Positions 44,177 through 53,004 of a stretch of 64,000 nt of DNA are shown here, piece after piece. Source of the DNA: Listeria kieliensis (GTDB lineage: Bacteria > Bacillota > Bacilli > Lactobacillales > Listeriaceae); the NCBI RefSeq assembly GCF_003369925.1, contig NZ_LARY01000001.1, positions 62,001-126,000 on the forward strand. The letters run 5' to 3'. The number at the start of each line of letters is the position of its first letter. Within the stretch, counting starts at the first letter, position 1. The notes beneath the pieces are model-generated. The model had not been told where the DNA came from, ran no database searches, and saw nothing but the letters and a program-made list of their open reading frames with translations. Both the position numbers and the translations under genes were made by a program.

Positions 44177-45499
44177 TTAATCATTCAGATGTCCTTTGTG
44201 TCTCTTATAAAAATAAATTGGAAGCCCAATCGCAGTGAGCAGGAGCCCAATCCCGGCATTGGCAGGTTGTGTAAACAGTGTGTTTAAAACGATGAAAGCT
44301 CCACCGAGAATCGCGATGATCGGAATGACCGGATAGAAAGGAACTTTGTACGGTCGTGCAAGATCTGGTTCGCGTTTTCTCAAAATAAAGACGGCGAAGA
44401 AAATCATCGTATAGAAAATCCAAATAACAAAAATTAACATATCAGTCAATTGGTTAAATTGACCAGAGAAAATCATGATGATCGAAATGAGCAAAATCAC
44501 AATTCCACTGTTATAAGGAACCGCTGTTTTTCCAAGTTTACGGAACCAGCCGCTGAATGGCAGTTGGTTTTGTAACGCCATCGCATATGGAATCCGAATT
44601 CCTGTCATCGTATATCCATTGATCGTTCCAAACACGGAAATAAGGATACCTACTGTAATCAGTTTGCCGCCGATAGAACCGAAGATCAAGCTAGCTGCAT
44701 CTGCTGCAGGTGTTGCCGTTGCGGCAAGAGCTGCTGCTGGCATGACCATTAGATACGCAATGTTGATCAGTAAGTAAACGACCATGACGCTTGTTAGTCC
44801 GATTACGATCGCTTTTGGTAAGTCTTTTTTCGGGTTTTTCATTTCGCCCGCAATATTTCCAACGTGAATCCAGCCATCATACGCGAACATCGTAGCTACA
44901 AGCCCCGAACCGAGACTCGTGAGAAACGGATGATCCTCAACGCTCATTGGAAACAAACGAAATGCTACATCGCCCTGATGGAATAACCCAAAAATAATAA
45001 TAAGTGCTAAAGGAACGAGCTTACAAATCGTTGTAATCGCCTGGAAAGAACCCGCAATTTTGGCTCCGAGAAAATTCATGAGCATAATAAATGCGGCTGC
45101 TGCTATCGCAACGGGAATGATAATGTTGTCGCTTGTGCCAAATAAATTGGCTACCTGAGTTGCAAAGATAATTGAGAGGGCAGCGATGTTTGCCGGAAAA
45201 TAAATGACCGTCTGCGCCCAACCTAACATGTATGAGGCAAGCTTCCCATAAGTTTTGCGAAGATAAACGACCATTCCGCCAGTCTCAGGAATTGCTGCCG
45301 ATAATTCTGCTGCCGTCAAACCACCACAAATTGTAATGACACCACCGAGTATCCAAGCAAGAAGTCCGAGACCTGCCGTTCCAGTTGCAGAAAATACGGC
45401 TTCTGGTTTGAAAAATACTCCTGACCCAATTACAGTTCCGACAACAACAGTCAGTGCCGTGAAAAAGCCAATCTCTTTTTTTAGTTTTTGTTGTTCCAT
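44177..45499 (-). CDS. APC-family amino acid permease
   Basis: 440 residues, twelve membrane helices. VVGTVIGSGVFFKPEAV in helix 1 and GLLAWILGGVITICGGLTAAEL in helix 2 are hallmarks of the APC family (LAT/SteT-type exchangers). It lies 77 bases downstream of the threonine dehydrogenase gene in the same direction, so import or exchange of threonine, serine or a related amino acid is likely; the substrate itself is not shown by sequence. Confidence 0.88.
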   Translation of the reverse strand: MEQQKLKKEIGFFTALTVVVGTVIGSGVFFKPEAVFSATGTAGLGLLAWILGGVITICGGLTAAELSAAIPETGGMVVYLRKTYGKLASYMLGWAQTVIYFPANIAALSIIFATQVANLFGTSDNIIIPVAIAAAAFIMLMNFLGAKIAGSFQAITTICKLVPLALIIIFGLFHQGDVAFRLFPMSVEDHPFLTSLGSGLVATMFAYDGWIHVGNIAGEMKNPKKDLPKAIVIGLTSVMVVYLLINIAYLMVMPAAALAATATPAADAASLIFGSIGGKLITVGILISVFGTINGYTMTGIRIPYAMALQNQLPFSGWFRKLGKTAVPYNSGIVILLISIIMIFSGQFNQLTDMLIFVIWIFYTMIFFAVFILRKREPDLARPYKVPFYPVIPIIAILGGAFIVLNTLFTQPANAGIGLLLTAIGLPIYFYKRHKGHLND

Positions 45500-45576
45500 A
45501 AATTCCCCTAACTGGCTAGGAAAGCAAATTGATTTTGCTTCCCCAGCTCATTTTTTATGCTGTAAGCAAAACGTAT

Positions 45577-46542
45577 TTAATTTGCCATACTAGTATTCTG
45601 CATTTTTTTGGATAATTTTTCAAGCATATCCTGTGTCATGCGATCAAGATCGTATTTAGGAGCAAATCCCCATTCGTTTTTTGCGCAAGTTGCATCAAGT
45701 GAATCTGGCCAAGAATCCGCGATTTTTTGACGAACTGGATCCACGTCATAGCCAAGTGTAAAGTCAGGCATAACCTTTTGAATCGATGCCGCAACTTGCT
45801 CAGGATCCACACTCATCGCTGTGATGTTAAAGGCATTGCGGTGAACAAGGCGACTTGGATCAGCTTCAAGCAACTGAACAATCGCATCAATCGCATCTGG
45901 CATGTACATCATGTCCATGAAAGTGCCTTTTTCGATAAAGGAATCATAATGGCCTTTTTTAAGTGCTTCATAATAAATATCTACGGCATAATCGGTTGTT
46001 CCGCCGCCAGGAAGTGTTTTGTAAGAAATAAGTCCTGGGAAGCGTACACCACGTGTATCCACGCCGAATTTTGCATGATAATAATCACAAAGGAGTTCTC
46101 CGGCTACTTTTGTCACCCCGTACATGGTTGTTGGGCGTTGCAAAGTATCTTGCGGCGTATTTTCACTCGGTGTTCCTGGTCCGAAGCAACCAATTGAGCT
46201 CGGCGTAAAGAATTTCAAATTGAGTTCGCGAGCCACTTCAAGTGCATTCATAAGGCCGCCCATGTTAAGATCCCAAGCAAGTTGAGGCTTGGCTTCAGCA
46301 ACCGCTGAAAGAAGAGCTGCTAAATGGATTAAAGTGTCTACTTCATATTTTTCAGCTAAATCTTGCATTTTTTGTTTATCAGTTACATCTAAAATTTCAA
46401 AGATTCCTTCATCGCACACAGGGCTGTCAATCTTACGAATATCTGTCGCAATCACATTGTCTGTTCCATAATCTTCACGCAAGCGAGTAGTTAATTCTGA
46501 ACCAATTTGTCCAAGGCATCCGGTAATTAAAATTTTCTTCAT
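45577..46542 (-). CDS. tdh: L-threonine 3-dehydrogenase, epimerase (SDR) type
   Basis: 321 residues. The Rossmann motif GCLGQIGSE is at the N terminus, with VIATDIRK ending the second strand. The catalytic YGVTK and the preceding Ser (SSIGCFGPG) are present. [26 protein letters not shown] is the signature of the short threonine dehydrogenase family. It oxidises L-threonine to 2-amino-3-ketobutyrate, which the next-door Kbl cleaves. 58 bases from the kbl stop; permease after it. Confidence 0.9.
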   Translation of the reverse strand: MKKILITGCLGQIGSELTTRLREDYGTDNVIATDIRKIDSPVCDEGIFEILDVTDKQKMQDLAEKYEVDTLIHLAALLSAVAEAKPQLAWDLNMGGLMNALEVARELNLKFFTPSSIGCFGPGTPSENTPQDTLQRPTTMYGVTKVAGELLCDYYHAKFGVDTRGVRFPGLISYKTLPGGGTTDYAVDIYYEALKKGHYDSFIEKGTFMDMMYMPDAIDAIVQLLEADPSRLVHRNAFNITAMSVDPEQVAASIQKVMPDFTLGYDVDPVRQKIADSWPDSLDATCAKNEWGFAPKYDLDRMTQDMLEKLSKKMQNTSMAN

Positions 46543-46600
46543 TCAAATTCCCTCCAAGTTTTAACTTACTTTTTTTGACTAGCTTTATTTTGTGTTTTAA

Positions 46601-47794
46601 TCAGCTAATTACACCAAGTTCTTTTCCAACTTTTTCATAAATCGCGAGAACTTGATCGAGCATTTCTTTCGTATGCGCGGCTGTCGGCATGTTACGTGCA
46701 CGACCTGTTCCTTTTGGTACTGTAGGGAAGACGATTGATTTTGCATAAACGCCTTCTTCGAGTAAGCGACGCGAGAATTTTTGCGTTAAGTTTTCATCAC
46801 CAATGATACATGGCGTGATCGGTGTTTCTGAGTGACCAATATCAAATCCTAGCTCTTTTAAGCCAGCTTTCAAATAAGTGCCATTTTCCCATAGTTTATC
46901 AATCGTTCCAGGTTCTTTTTCCATCAAATCAAACGCAGTGATACAAGCTGCTGCTGAACCAGGAGTTAGCGATGTGGAGAATAAAAACGGACGAGCGCGA
47001 ACTTTTAACCAGTCGATGAGTTCTCTAGAGCCCGCGACATATCCACCGACAACCCCAATTGCTTTTGAAAGAGTCCCAATTTGGAAGTCGATTTTGTCCG
47101 ATAATCCGAAATGTTTCACGGTTCCAGCACCACCGCCCATAACACCAGAGCCATGTGCATCATCAATATAAGTAATGAGTCCAAATTCTTGGGCGATTTC
47201 AACGATTTCTGGAACTTTCGCCACATCGCCATCCATTGAGAAGACGCCGTCACTGATATACATAACTTTTTCGTATTCGCCACTTTCTGTCGCTTGTTTG
47301 GCAAGCTCACGCAAGTGATCCATATCTTGATGGCTTGCCCGAATGACTTTAGCGCCTGAGAGGCGACAGCCGTCAATGATCGAAGCATGATTTAATTCAT
47401 CCGAGATAATCGCATCTTTTTTCGTCATCACTGCCGAAATTGCCCCCATGTTACAGTTGAATCCAGATTGGAATGCGATTGCAGCTTCAGTATGTTTGAA
47501 TTCCGCGATGCGTTTTTCAAGCTCATCATGAATGGTCATCGTTCCATTAATCGTACGAACAGCACCAGCACCAACACCAAATTCTTCTGTCGCTTCTACA
47601 CAGCTTTTCTTAAGACGAGCATCGTTTGAAAAACCCAAGTAGTTGTTAGAAGATAAATTGATGAGCTGTTTACCATTAATTTCGATTTCTGCGCCATTTG
47701 GACCTTGCAGAGAATCAATTTCGTTATATAAACCTTGTTCGCGAAGCGCTTTCAAATTTGGTTCTAAAAAATCATGTAAAGTTGAACTTGTCAT
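46601..47794 (-). CDS. kbl: 2-amino-3-ketobutyrate coenzyme A ligase (glycine C-acetyltransferase)
   Basis: 397 residues. The PLP lysine is K244 in [25 protein letters not shown] and [12 protein letters not shown] are typical of alpha-oxoamine synthases. Close to full family length. With Tdh it turns threonine into glycine and acetyl-CoA. AGGAGGAATT ribosome site; transcribed toward tdh. Confidence 0.94.
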   Translation of the reverse strand: MTSSTLHDFLEPNLKALREQGLYNEIDSLQGPNGAEIEINGKQLINLSSNNYLGFSNDARLKKSCVEATEEFGVGAGAVRTINGTMTIHDELEKRIAEFKHTEAAIAFQSGFNCNMGAISAVMTKKDAIISDELNHASIIDGCRLSGAKVIRASHQDMDHLRELAKQATESGEYEKVMYISDGVFSMDGDVAKVPEIVEIAQEFGLITYIDDAHGSGVMGGGAGTVKHFGLSDKIDFQIGTLSKAIGVVGGYVAGSRELIDWLKVRARPFLFSTSLTPGSAAACITAFDLMEKEPGTIDKLWENGTYLKAGLKELGFDIGHSETPITPCIIGDENLTQKFSRRLLEEGVYAKSIVFPTVPKGTGRARNMPTAAHTKEMLDQVLAIYEKVGKELGVIS

Positions 47795-47829
47795 TTTTAA
47801 AATTCCTCCTATTTATTTAAAAATATTCT

Positions 47830-49920
47830 TTATGAAAAGAAGTTTTGTGTCTTTTTTTGTTCCAGAAATTCGCGCAGACTAACAGCAAAGAACGCTTCCA
47901 GACTTTTCTTACCGCCAGATTCAGCTAGGGGCACGAGGCTGTCGTCTTCTGTGAGCATATTCAGCAAATACGTAACGATTTCAAGCTCCGCCGCATTAAG
48001 CTCATAAGGTAGAACAAAAATCATCACAAGCGAAACCCCAGATTTGACTTCGCCATCCATCTGAAAATCAATGGAATGAGCCAGCTTGAAAGTGAAAAGA
48101 GCTGCCCGGTCAACATTTTCATTCACAACAAAAATCCCCGTATTCATACCTGCAGAAATCATTTTTCGCTTCGACTCAAGCGAATTTAGTTTCCCGAAAA
48201 GCCTTGCTCCGTCGATGCGTTCATTTAGCTCAGCGATACGCCCACTTAATTTTCGAAGGTTGTCTTCTGCATTCCGTGTCATAGCGCTTTCCTGCTCAAT
48301 GATAATGGACTCAAGAAACGAAAGGACGAGCAGAGAATAGTTATGTACACGTTTAAGTTCCGCGATGGTGCCTGTGAGACTTGTATCAAACAAGTGATTT
48401 TGAACCGTTTGCGTGTTTTTTTCAGCACTTACTTTTTGCTCCAGTTTCGCTTCGATTTTTGCAATTTCCTCATCAGAAATGAAAATGCTAATCCATTCAT
48501 AGTCCATAGCAAAATCGCTTAATTCCGTTGTAGAAAGAATGATGTCATATTTTTCGAAATCCGTTTCTTTCGTAAGCTCGAGTGGCGTGACAAATTTCAT
48601 TTTTTGGAGTTTCGGCAGCCGTTTTTTAAACTTAGCGCGAATCCAAGTGGTGACGCCGTTACTTCTTGAAGTCACAACGAGCGCGCTATAAGGACGCAAA
48701 TTTTCAGCTTGTAAAATCGCCGCTTCAAAGTGCAGAACGATAAAACCACTTTCTTCTTCTGGCAAAGCAGGAAACGGGTAGAGTTCTGACGCAATTTTGT
48801 GCACCGAATCAAACAACTCGCCAAATTCGGAGCGGATCAAACTGAGGAGCGGGTTGTTTGGCGGCAGATTCTTTTTCAGCCGCACAAGCGAGTATTGAAT
48901 GTGCTCAGAAAGCCCTAACAAAAGCGGCATTTCAGCAAGTGGGAGCCCCAGTTCACGCGTTACACGTGAAATCAATTTTTTAGCAATCCGAATAGCTTGA
49001 ACCTTTTCGTTACGATAGAAAACCGCTTCTCCCGTATGAATTTCCGATTCGAGAATTTGCATGGTCAATTCCGTTTTTTCCGTTTCAGGAATGGAAAATT
49101 CCGGAAGAGCATCTTGCAAAATTCGCTCGGCAATATCATATTCTGGATAGTCTTGGATAAAAATAGGTTGATCTTCTTTTTCAGCGGCAAACTGACCAAG
49201 TTCAATTTGCTTAACAGCAATCAGTAGATAAAGCAGTAAATGCAGATAAGAATCTTCTTGAATTTCGTAAGGTAGCTTTTTCATCCAACGTGTCAAGACG
49301 TAATCCGTTTGCTTCAGCGAGTCGAAATCAATGAAAGCGCTTAAAAAATTAAATTCCTCTGGTGACGCCGCAGATAGATCAGGATTGCTGAAATAGTGCT
49401 GCAATTTAATTTTAGGAATCGACTGGAAAATTAATTCGCGAATGAGTTCTCGTTTTATTGTAATCGAGGCCTCAAGAACCACGCCAATTCCACGGCGCCG
49501 TTTAATTCGCAATTTGCCATGCCAATCTTCTTCAATACGTGAAAGATCACTACTTACAGTGGCCACCGTAACGCTAAGTTCGTAGGCAAGCGAAACAAGC
49601 TTAACGGGTTCCGTTTTTTTAAGCAAAATTTGGATCAGCTGTTGCTTGCGCTCAAAAGGTGTAAATTCATGCTTGCCGTTTTGAAGCAATGTTTGAAGAA
49701 TTGTTTCACGATTTTCATCGGCACCTGTTACAGATAAACGACTTCCTTTTTTGTCGAGCACAAGTTCAAATTGAGCCAAAGTTTGACGAACCTCTTCCAA
49801 ATCACGGCGAACCGTTCGCTCGCTGACATTTAGCCAGTGGGCAAGCTCCGAAACACTCAAATCCTGTTTTTTAGAAAGTATATTCTCGAGAATAATGCGT
49901 GCTCTTGCGGACAAATACAT
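47830..49920 (-). CDS. PRD-containing transcription activator (MtlR/Mga-type)
   Basis: 696 residues. Two N-terminal helix-turn-helix domains (SVSELAHWLNVSERTVRRDLEEVR and SVTVATVSSDLSRIEE-like), two PRDs (SYLHLLLYLLIAVKQI; LSEHIQYSLVRLKKN and GFIVLHFEAAIL), then an EIIB-like part (YSALVVTSRSNGVTTW, no Cys) and an EIIA type-2-like end in which the usual PH phospho-site is replaced (TGIFVVNENVD). Activators of this type control PTS sugar operons, but no PTS genes are near. It lies 36 bases upstream of kbl in the same direction, so it may now drive the threonine genes or have lost its operon. Confidence 0.82.
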   Translation of the reverse strand: MYLSARARIILENILSKKQDLSVSELAHWLNVSERTVRRDLEEVRQTLAQFELVLDKKGSRLSVTGADENRETILQTLLQNGKHEFTPFERKQQLIQILLKKTEPVKLVSLAYELSVTVATVSSDLSRIEEDWHGKLRIKRRRGIGVVLEASITIKRELIRELIFQSIPKIKLQHYFSNPDLSAASPEEFNFLSAFIDFDSLKQTDYVLTRWMKKLPYEIQEDSYLHLLLYLLIAVKQIELGQFAAEKEDQPIFIQDYPEYDIAERILQDALPEFSIPETEKTELTMQILESEIHTGEAVFYRNEKVQAIRIAKKLISRVTRELGLPLAEMPLLLGLSEHIQYSLVRLKKNLPPNNPLLSLIRSEFGELFDSVHKIASELYPFPALPEEESGFIVLHFEAAILQAENLRPYSALVVTSRSNGVTTWIRAKFKKRLPKLQKMKFVTPLELTKETDFEKYDIILSTTELSDFAMDYEWISIFISDEEIAKIEAKLEQKVSAEKNTQTVQNHLFDTSLTGTIAELKRVHNYSLLVLSFLESIIIEQESAMTRNAEDNLRKLSGRIAELNERIDGARLFGKLNSLESKRKMISAGMNTGIFVVNENVDRAALFTFKLAHSIDFQMDGEVKSGVSLVMIFVLPYELNAAELEIVTYLLNMLTEDDSLVPLAESGGKKSLEAFFAVSLREFLEQKKTQNFFS

Positions 49921-50250
49921 CAGGTTTCTTCCTTTCCAAAAACGCCGGTCATTCTGCCATTTACAAGAACTGCTGGTGTAGATTTGGCTGCTTTATTCTA
50001 CATCTATATCTTATGACCGCGCTAATTAATAAGCAATATAAACAAATTGCCAATTTGTCCAAAAAAATTCAATCGAAATGGACAAAATCATGTGAACGAT
50101 AGAAAAAATGGGAAGGAATCATGGAGAGAGTCTTAGAGGGAGAATCCATTTGCCATTTACATTTTGAAGTGTTTGTGAAAAATGAATAATGACTGTTCTC
50201 TAAGTATAACGAAGAAAGCTCCAATCGTGAATTAATACCCATCCAAAAAA
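49921..50250. other. Intergenic region without a gene
   Basis: 330 bases between the regulator start and the ClbS-like gene end. No convincing frame. It probably carries the regulator promoter. Confidence 0.4.
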
Positions 50251-50287
50251 GAACTTGCGCGACCGTCAAGACAGTCGTGCAAGTTCC
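50251..50287 (-). terminator. Terminator overlapping the ClbS-like stop
   Basis: GAACTTGCGCGAC and GTCGTGCAAGTTC arms. The stop codon of the ClbS-like gene lies in the hairpin. Confidence 0.7.
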
Positions 50288-50781
50288 CGTTTATACTTTT
50301 TAATTTTCTTAATCGCCCAGTCATAGTGGCTGGAAGTGCTAGAAATGAAATACGATCCGAGGGATGTGGTGTTTGTCCAAGGATAGTAACGCTTCGTAAA
50401 CAATTCCTCATCCGTATGAGCACGAATCAATTCCGTCATCCGAAGATGGCTTTCCTTGAGCAACCGCTCGGCATGTTCTAAATCCGTATCTTGATAAGCT
50501 TTCCAAATTTCAAGATTAAGAGCAGGGAGCATTTTAAAAGTGTAGCCTTCTTTGGGGATGGCTGGCTTTTCCCCGCTCATACCTACCTTGTACCAAGTTT
50601 CCATCATATTGTGCCATTCGTGTAAATGGATGAAGACATCACGAATGTTGCGGTCGCGGTCTTCAAATGGAAAGTTTCCCTGTTTCGCATCTGCGCCGAG
50701 CGTTTCGATCTCTTTAAAAAGGTGCTCAAACTGTTTCTTGCTCGCATCCAGTAGTTCGGTTTTAGTTGCAGGTCGCGCCAT
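50266..50781 (-). CDS. ClbS/DfsB family (DUF1706) four-helix protein
   Basis: 171 residues. MARPATKTELLDASKKQFEHL and DRNIRDVFIHLHEWHNMM match the DinB-like ClbS/DfsB family, including the His-rich second helix; STSSHYDWAIKKIKK ends it. Some members hydrolyse or protect against DNA-reactive metabolites such as colibactin; most are uncharacterised. Single gene. Confidence 0.88.
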   Translation of the reverse strand: MARPATKTELLDASKKQFEHLFKEIETLGADAKQGNFPFEDRDRNIRDVFIHLHEWHNMMETWYKVGMSGEKPAIPKEGYTFKMLPALNLEIWKAYQDTDLEHAERLLKESHLRMTELIRAHTDEELFTKRYYPWTNTTSLGSYFISSTSSHYDWAIKKIKKYKRELARLS

Positions 50782-50831
50782 TCTTATCAGCTCCTTATAA
50801 CGTTAGTATAAAGGCTGACATGGTGTAAGAG

Positions 50832-51230
50832 TCAAATTTTTGGCATATACATGATTTCGAATAAGTGGCCATTAGGATCGTAAAAACTCTTGCTTATCAT
50901 ATCGCCTTCGTTCATTTCCATGCCTCGCTCCGCTCCAGCTGCAATTGCTTTTTCATAAAGCTCATCAACTTCTTGTTTAGAACTTGCGCCTAAAGCAGTG
51001 ATAACAGATGTTTCAGTATCAAATGAGCCAATTGGTTTTTTCGTAAATTGTTTCATAAATTCGGTTGTAAGCAGCATGATGAATAAATTATCACCAAGCA
51101 CCATACAAGTGGCATTTTCATCAGTGTATTCGGGATTAAATTCAAAACCAAGTTCTGTAAAAAAAGCAATGGACTCGTCGAGATTATTTACGGGTAGATT
51201 AACAAAGATACTATCAAAACGTCTTGCCAT
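50832..51230 (-). CDS. VOC-family (glyoxalase-like) protein
   Basis: 132 residues from ATG 51230 behind TTGGAGGAGA; the longer frame to 51245 includes that site. Two beta-alpha-beta-beta-beta modules: VNLPVNNLDESIAFFTELGF and SKSFYDPNGHLFEIMYMP. A metal-binding Glu/His set is partly visible (HLFEI). Function: possibly dioxygenase- or resistance-type VOC protein; unassigned. Confidence 0.87.
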   Translation of the reverse strand: MARRFDSIFVNLPVNNLDESIAFFTELGFEFNPEYTDENATCMVLGDNLFIMLLTTEFMKQFTKKPIGSFDTETSVITALGASSKQEVDELYEKAIAAGAERGMEMNEGDMISKSFYDPNGHLFEIMYMPKI

Positions 51231-51250
51231 ACTATTCTCCTCCAATTTTA

Positions 51251-51288
51251 AAGCCCCGGATCAATCTTTTATGAAAGGATCTGGGGCA
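51251..51288 (-). terminator. Hairpin between the small-protein and VOC genes
   Basis: AAGCCCCGGATC and GATCTGGGGC arms. It lies after the 59-residue gene and before the VOC start on the minus strand. Confidence 0.65.
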
Positions 51289-51294
51289 GTTTAT

Positions 51295-51474
51295 TTAGTC
51301 TAATATTCTTCTGTGAAAATGTGGTTTTGCTTCTTGTTGTTGTTTTTGTTTCATTTGATTTTGCTCGGCATGTGGATCGTCCCGCTCATTTTGCTTAGCA
51401 ATATCTTTAATGTCCGGCTGCTGCTTCTTTTCCTTCGGCAGATCCTTCAAGTTGGGTTTTAAGTCATCTTTCAT
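51295..51474 (-). CDS. Small hydrophilic protein, 59 residues
   Basis: ATG at 51474 with a perfect AAGGAGG eight bases upstream, stop at 51295. Highly charged and Gln-rich (KDDLKPNLKDLPKEKKQQP; NQMKQKQQQEAKPHFHRR). No hydrophobic segment. The strong ribosome site and a following hairpin support a real gene. No family recognised. Confidence 0.7.
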   Translation of the reverse strand: MKDDLKPNLKDLPKEKKQQPDIKDIAKQNERDDPHAEQNQMKQKQQQEAKPHFHRRILD

Positions 51475-51590
51475 CGTTAAAATCCTCCTTAAAATAACGA
51501 ACTAGTCTTGATATACCCGAAGGAAAAAGAACGAAACCCGAAAAGAAAAAAACACTTCTGAAAAAAGGGATAAAAGTGATGAGAACAAGC

Positions 51591-51619
51591 TTGCAAACGG
51601 TTTCTACGTATACTATAAT
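51591..51619 (+). promoter_or_regulatory. Promoter of the antiterminator gene, with cre-like site
   Basis: TTGCAA (51591-51596), 17-base spacer, TATAAT (51614-51619). TGCAAACGGTTTCT overlapping the -35 is close to the CcpA cre consensus (two mismatches), so glucose repression is likely. Confidence 0.72.
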
Positions 51620-51637
51620 AAAGAAAGATAATGAAAA

Positions 51638-51724
51638 AGGATTGTTACTGTTCGGCAGGCAAAACCTGGGTTAATTTAAGAACTGTTTTTGGTGTGCAGT
51701 GATTAAATTGATTGAGGTTTTTTT
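51638..51724 (+). promoter_or_regulatory. RAT antiterminator site overlapping a terminator
   Basis: 51638-51667 reads AGGATTGTTACTG, TTCG, GCAGGCAAAACCT, the RAT element bound by LicT/SacY-type proteins. Its 3' part (AAAACCT...) also pairs with ...AGGTTTTTTT at 51714-51724 to form a terminator. The LicT-type protein would thus switch on its own gene when its sugar is present. Confidence 0.85.
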
Positions 51725-51748
51725 CTTTTGAAAGGACGGGTAGACCGT

Positions 51749-52588
51749 ATGAAAATTAAAAAGGTACTGAATAATAATGTGGTGTGGGCAGAAAATGAAC
51801 ATGCAAAAGAGATTGTTGTGATGGGCCGGGGGATAGCTTTTCAAAAGAAAGTCGGGGACGAAGTTGACGAGACAAAAATCGAAAAAACATTTGTGATGCA
51901 GTCAGATGAAATGTCAGAACGGCTTACGGAACTACTGAGCGAAATTTCACCGGAGACATTCCGCGCGGCCGATGATATTATTCAGTATGCGAAAGAAGCT
52001 TTGGGCGCGGAGCTTAGCGACAATATTTACATTACGCTCACAGATCATATCAATTTTGCGGTTTCTCGTCACAAGCAAGGAATGGACATGAAAAATGCTT
52101 TGCTTTTTGAAATCAAGCGCTTTTATCATGCGGAATATCGAGTCGGCTTAAAGGCGCTTGGAATTGTACAAGAGGAGTTAGGCGTGCTTCTTGGTGAAGA
52201 TGAAGCAGGTTTTATCGCGCTGCACATTGTAAACGCAAGGCAAGACGGTCAGCAAATGCGGACAACGGTACAGATGACAAAGATCGTACAAGATATTTTA
52301 AATATCGTGACGTATCACTATGGTATGATTCTTGATGAAACGTCTTTGAATTATACGCGTTTTGTGACGCATTTGCAGTATTTTGCGCAGCGCATGCTGA
52401 CGAACGAAATCAAAGAGTCGGGGGACGATTTTTTATATGAGCAAGTTCAAATCAAGTACCCAGAGGCGTTTCACTGTATGCTGAAGGTGGATCAGTATTT
52501 GAAAAGCACGCATCAAGCGGAACTTACGCGTGATGAACAGGTTTATCTAACCATTCATATTTACCGAGTAACTGGGGACGTGAAGTAA
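51749..52588 (+). CDS. LicT/BglG-type transcription antiterminator
   Basis: 279 residues from ATG 51749. N-terminal RNA-binding CAT domain (MKIKKVLNNNVVWAENEH, VVMGRGIAFQKKVGDEVD), then two PRDs: LTDHINFAVSRHKQGM and EAGFIALHIVNARQ; LQYFAQRML and YLTIHIYRVT. The conserved PRD histidines are present, so phosphorylation control by the PTS is intact. Its own leader carries a RAT site. No PTS permease or glucosidase gene follows, which is unusual for this family. Confidence 0.93.
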   Translation: MKIKKVLNNNVVWAENEHAKEIVVMGRGIAFQKKVGDEVDETKIEKTFVMQSDEMSERLTELLSEISPETFRAADDIIQYAKEALGAELSDNIYITLTDHINFAVSRHKQGMDMKNALLFEIKRFYHAEYRVGLKALGIVQEELGVLLGEDEAGFIALHIVNARQDGQQMRTTVQMTKIVQDILNIVTYHYGMILDETSLNYTRFVTHLQYFAQRMLTNEIKESGDDFLYEQVQIKYPEAFHCMLKVDQYLKSTHQAELTRDEQVYLTIHIYRVTGDVK

Positions 52589-52610
52589 GTACTTAAGTTC
52601 TTGGATGAAA

Positions 52611-52639
52611 AAGTCTAGAAAATAATTCTAGGCTTTTTT
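52611..52639 (+). terminator. Terminator of the antiterminator gene
   Basis: AGTCTAGAA and TTCTAGGCT arms, then T; nearly the same as 6111-6148. Confidence 0.8.
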
Positions 52640-52642
52640 TGG

Positions 52643-53004
52643 TTATCAAAATACAGATTTGCAGTGATTAGAAGTTCGCTATTGATAAAATAAATTGCTG
52701 AAAAAAAGGAGAGGTGATACGAACCGGTTCTAATCTAAATCATGTGGCGGACAGGTTTTCTAAACTTCACACTTGCAAAATCATTCTAAAGAGATGGCCG
52801 AACTCTTTCTATCAATCGTACAACAGGGAAATAGTAGACATAGTTCTAAAATCTAAGCTTTTTATATAGAGATCGCCCTTTCCTTATTCTAAAAAACTAA
52901 GCGATAGAAAGGAGGGTTGACTGATTGTATTCTTTTTGGTAAAGTTTGAAATAGAACGTGAGTTCCTTTGTGTTATTTTCAAACAATTTAAAGGAGGTCT
53001 AAAA
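52643..53004. other. Intergenic region before the Ig-like/beta-helix gene
   Basis: About 360 bases without a convincing gene; several short frames are broken. An AAAGGAGGT ribosome site ends it. Confidence 0.4.
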
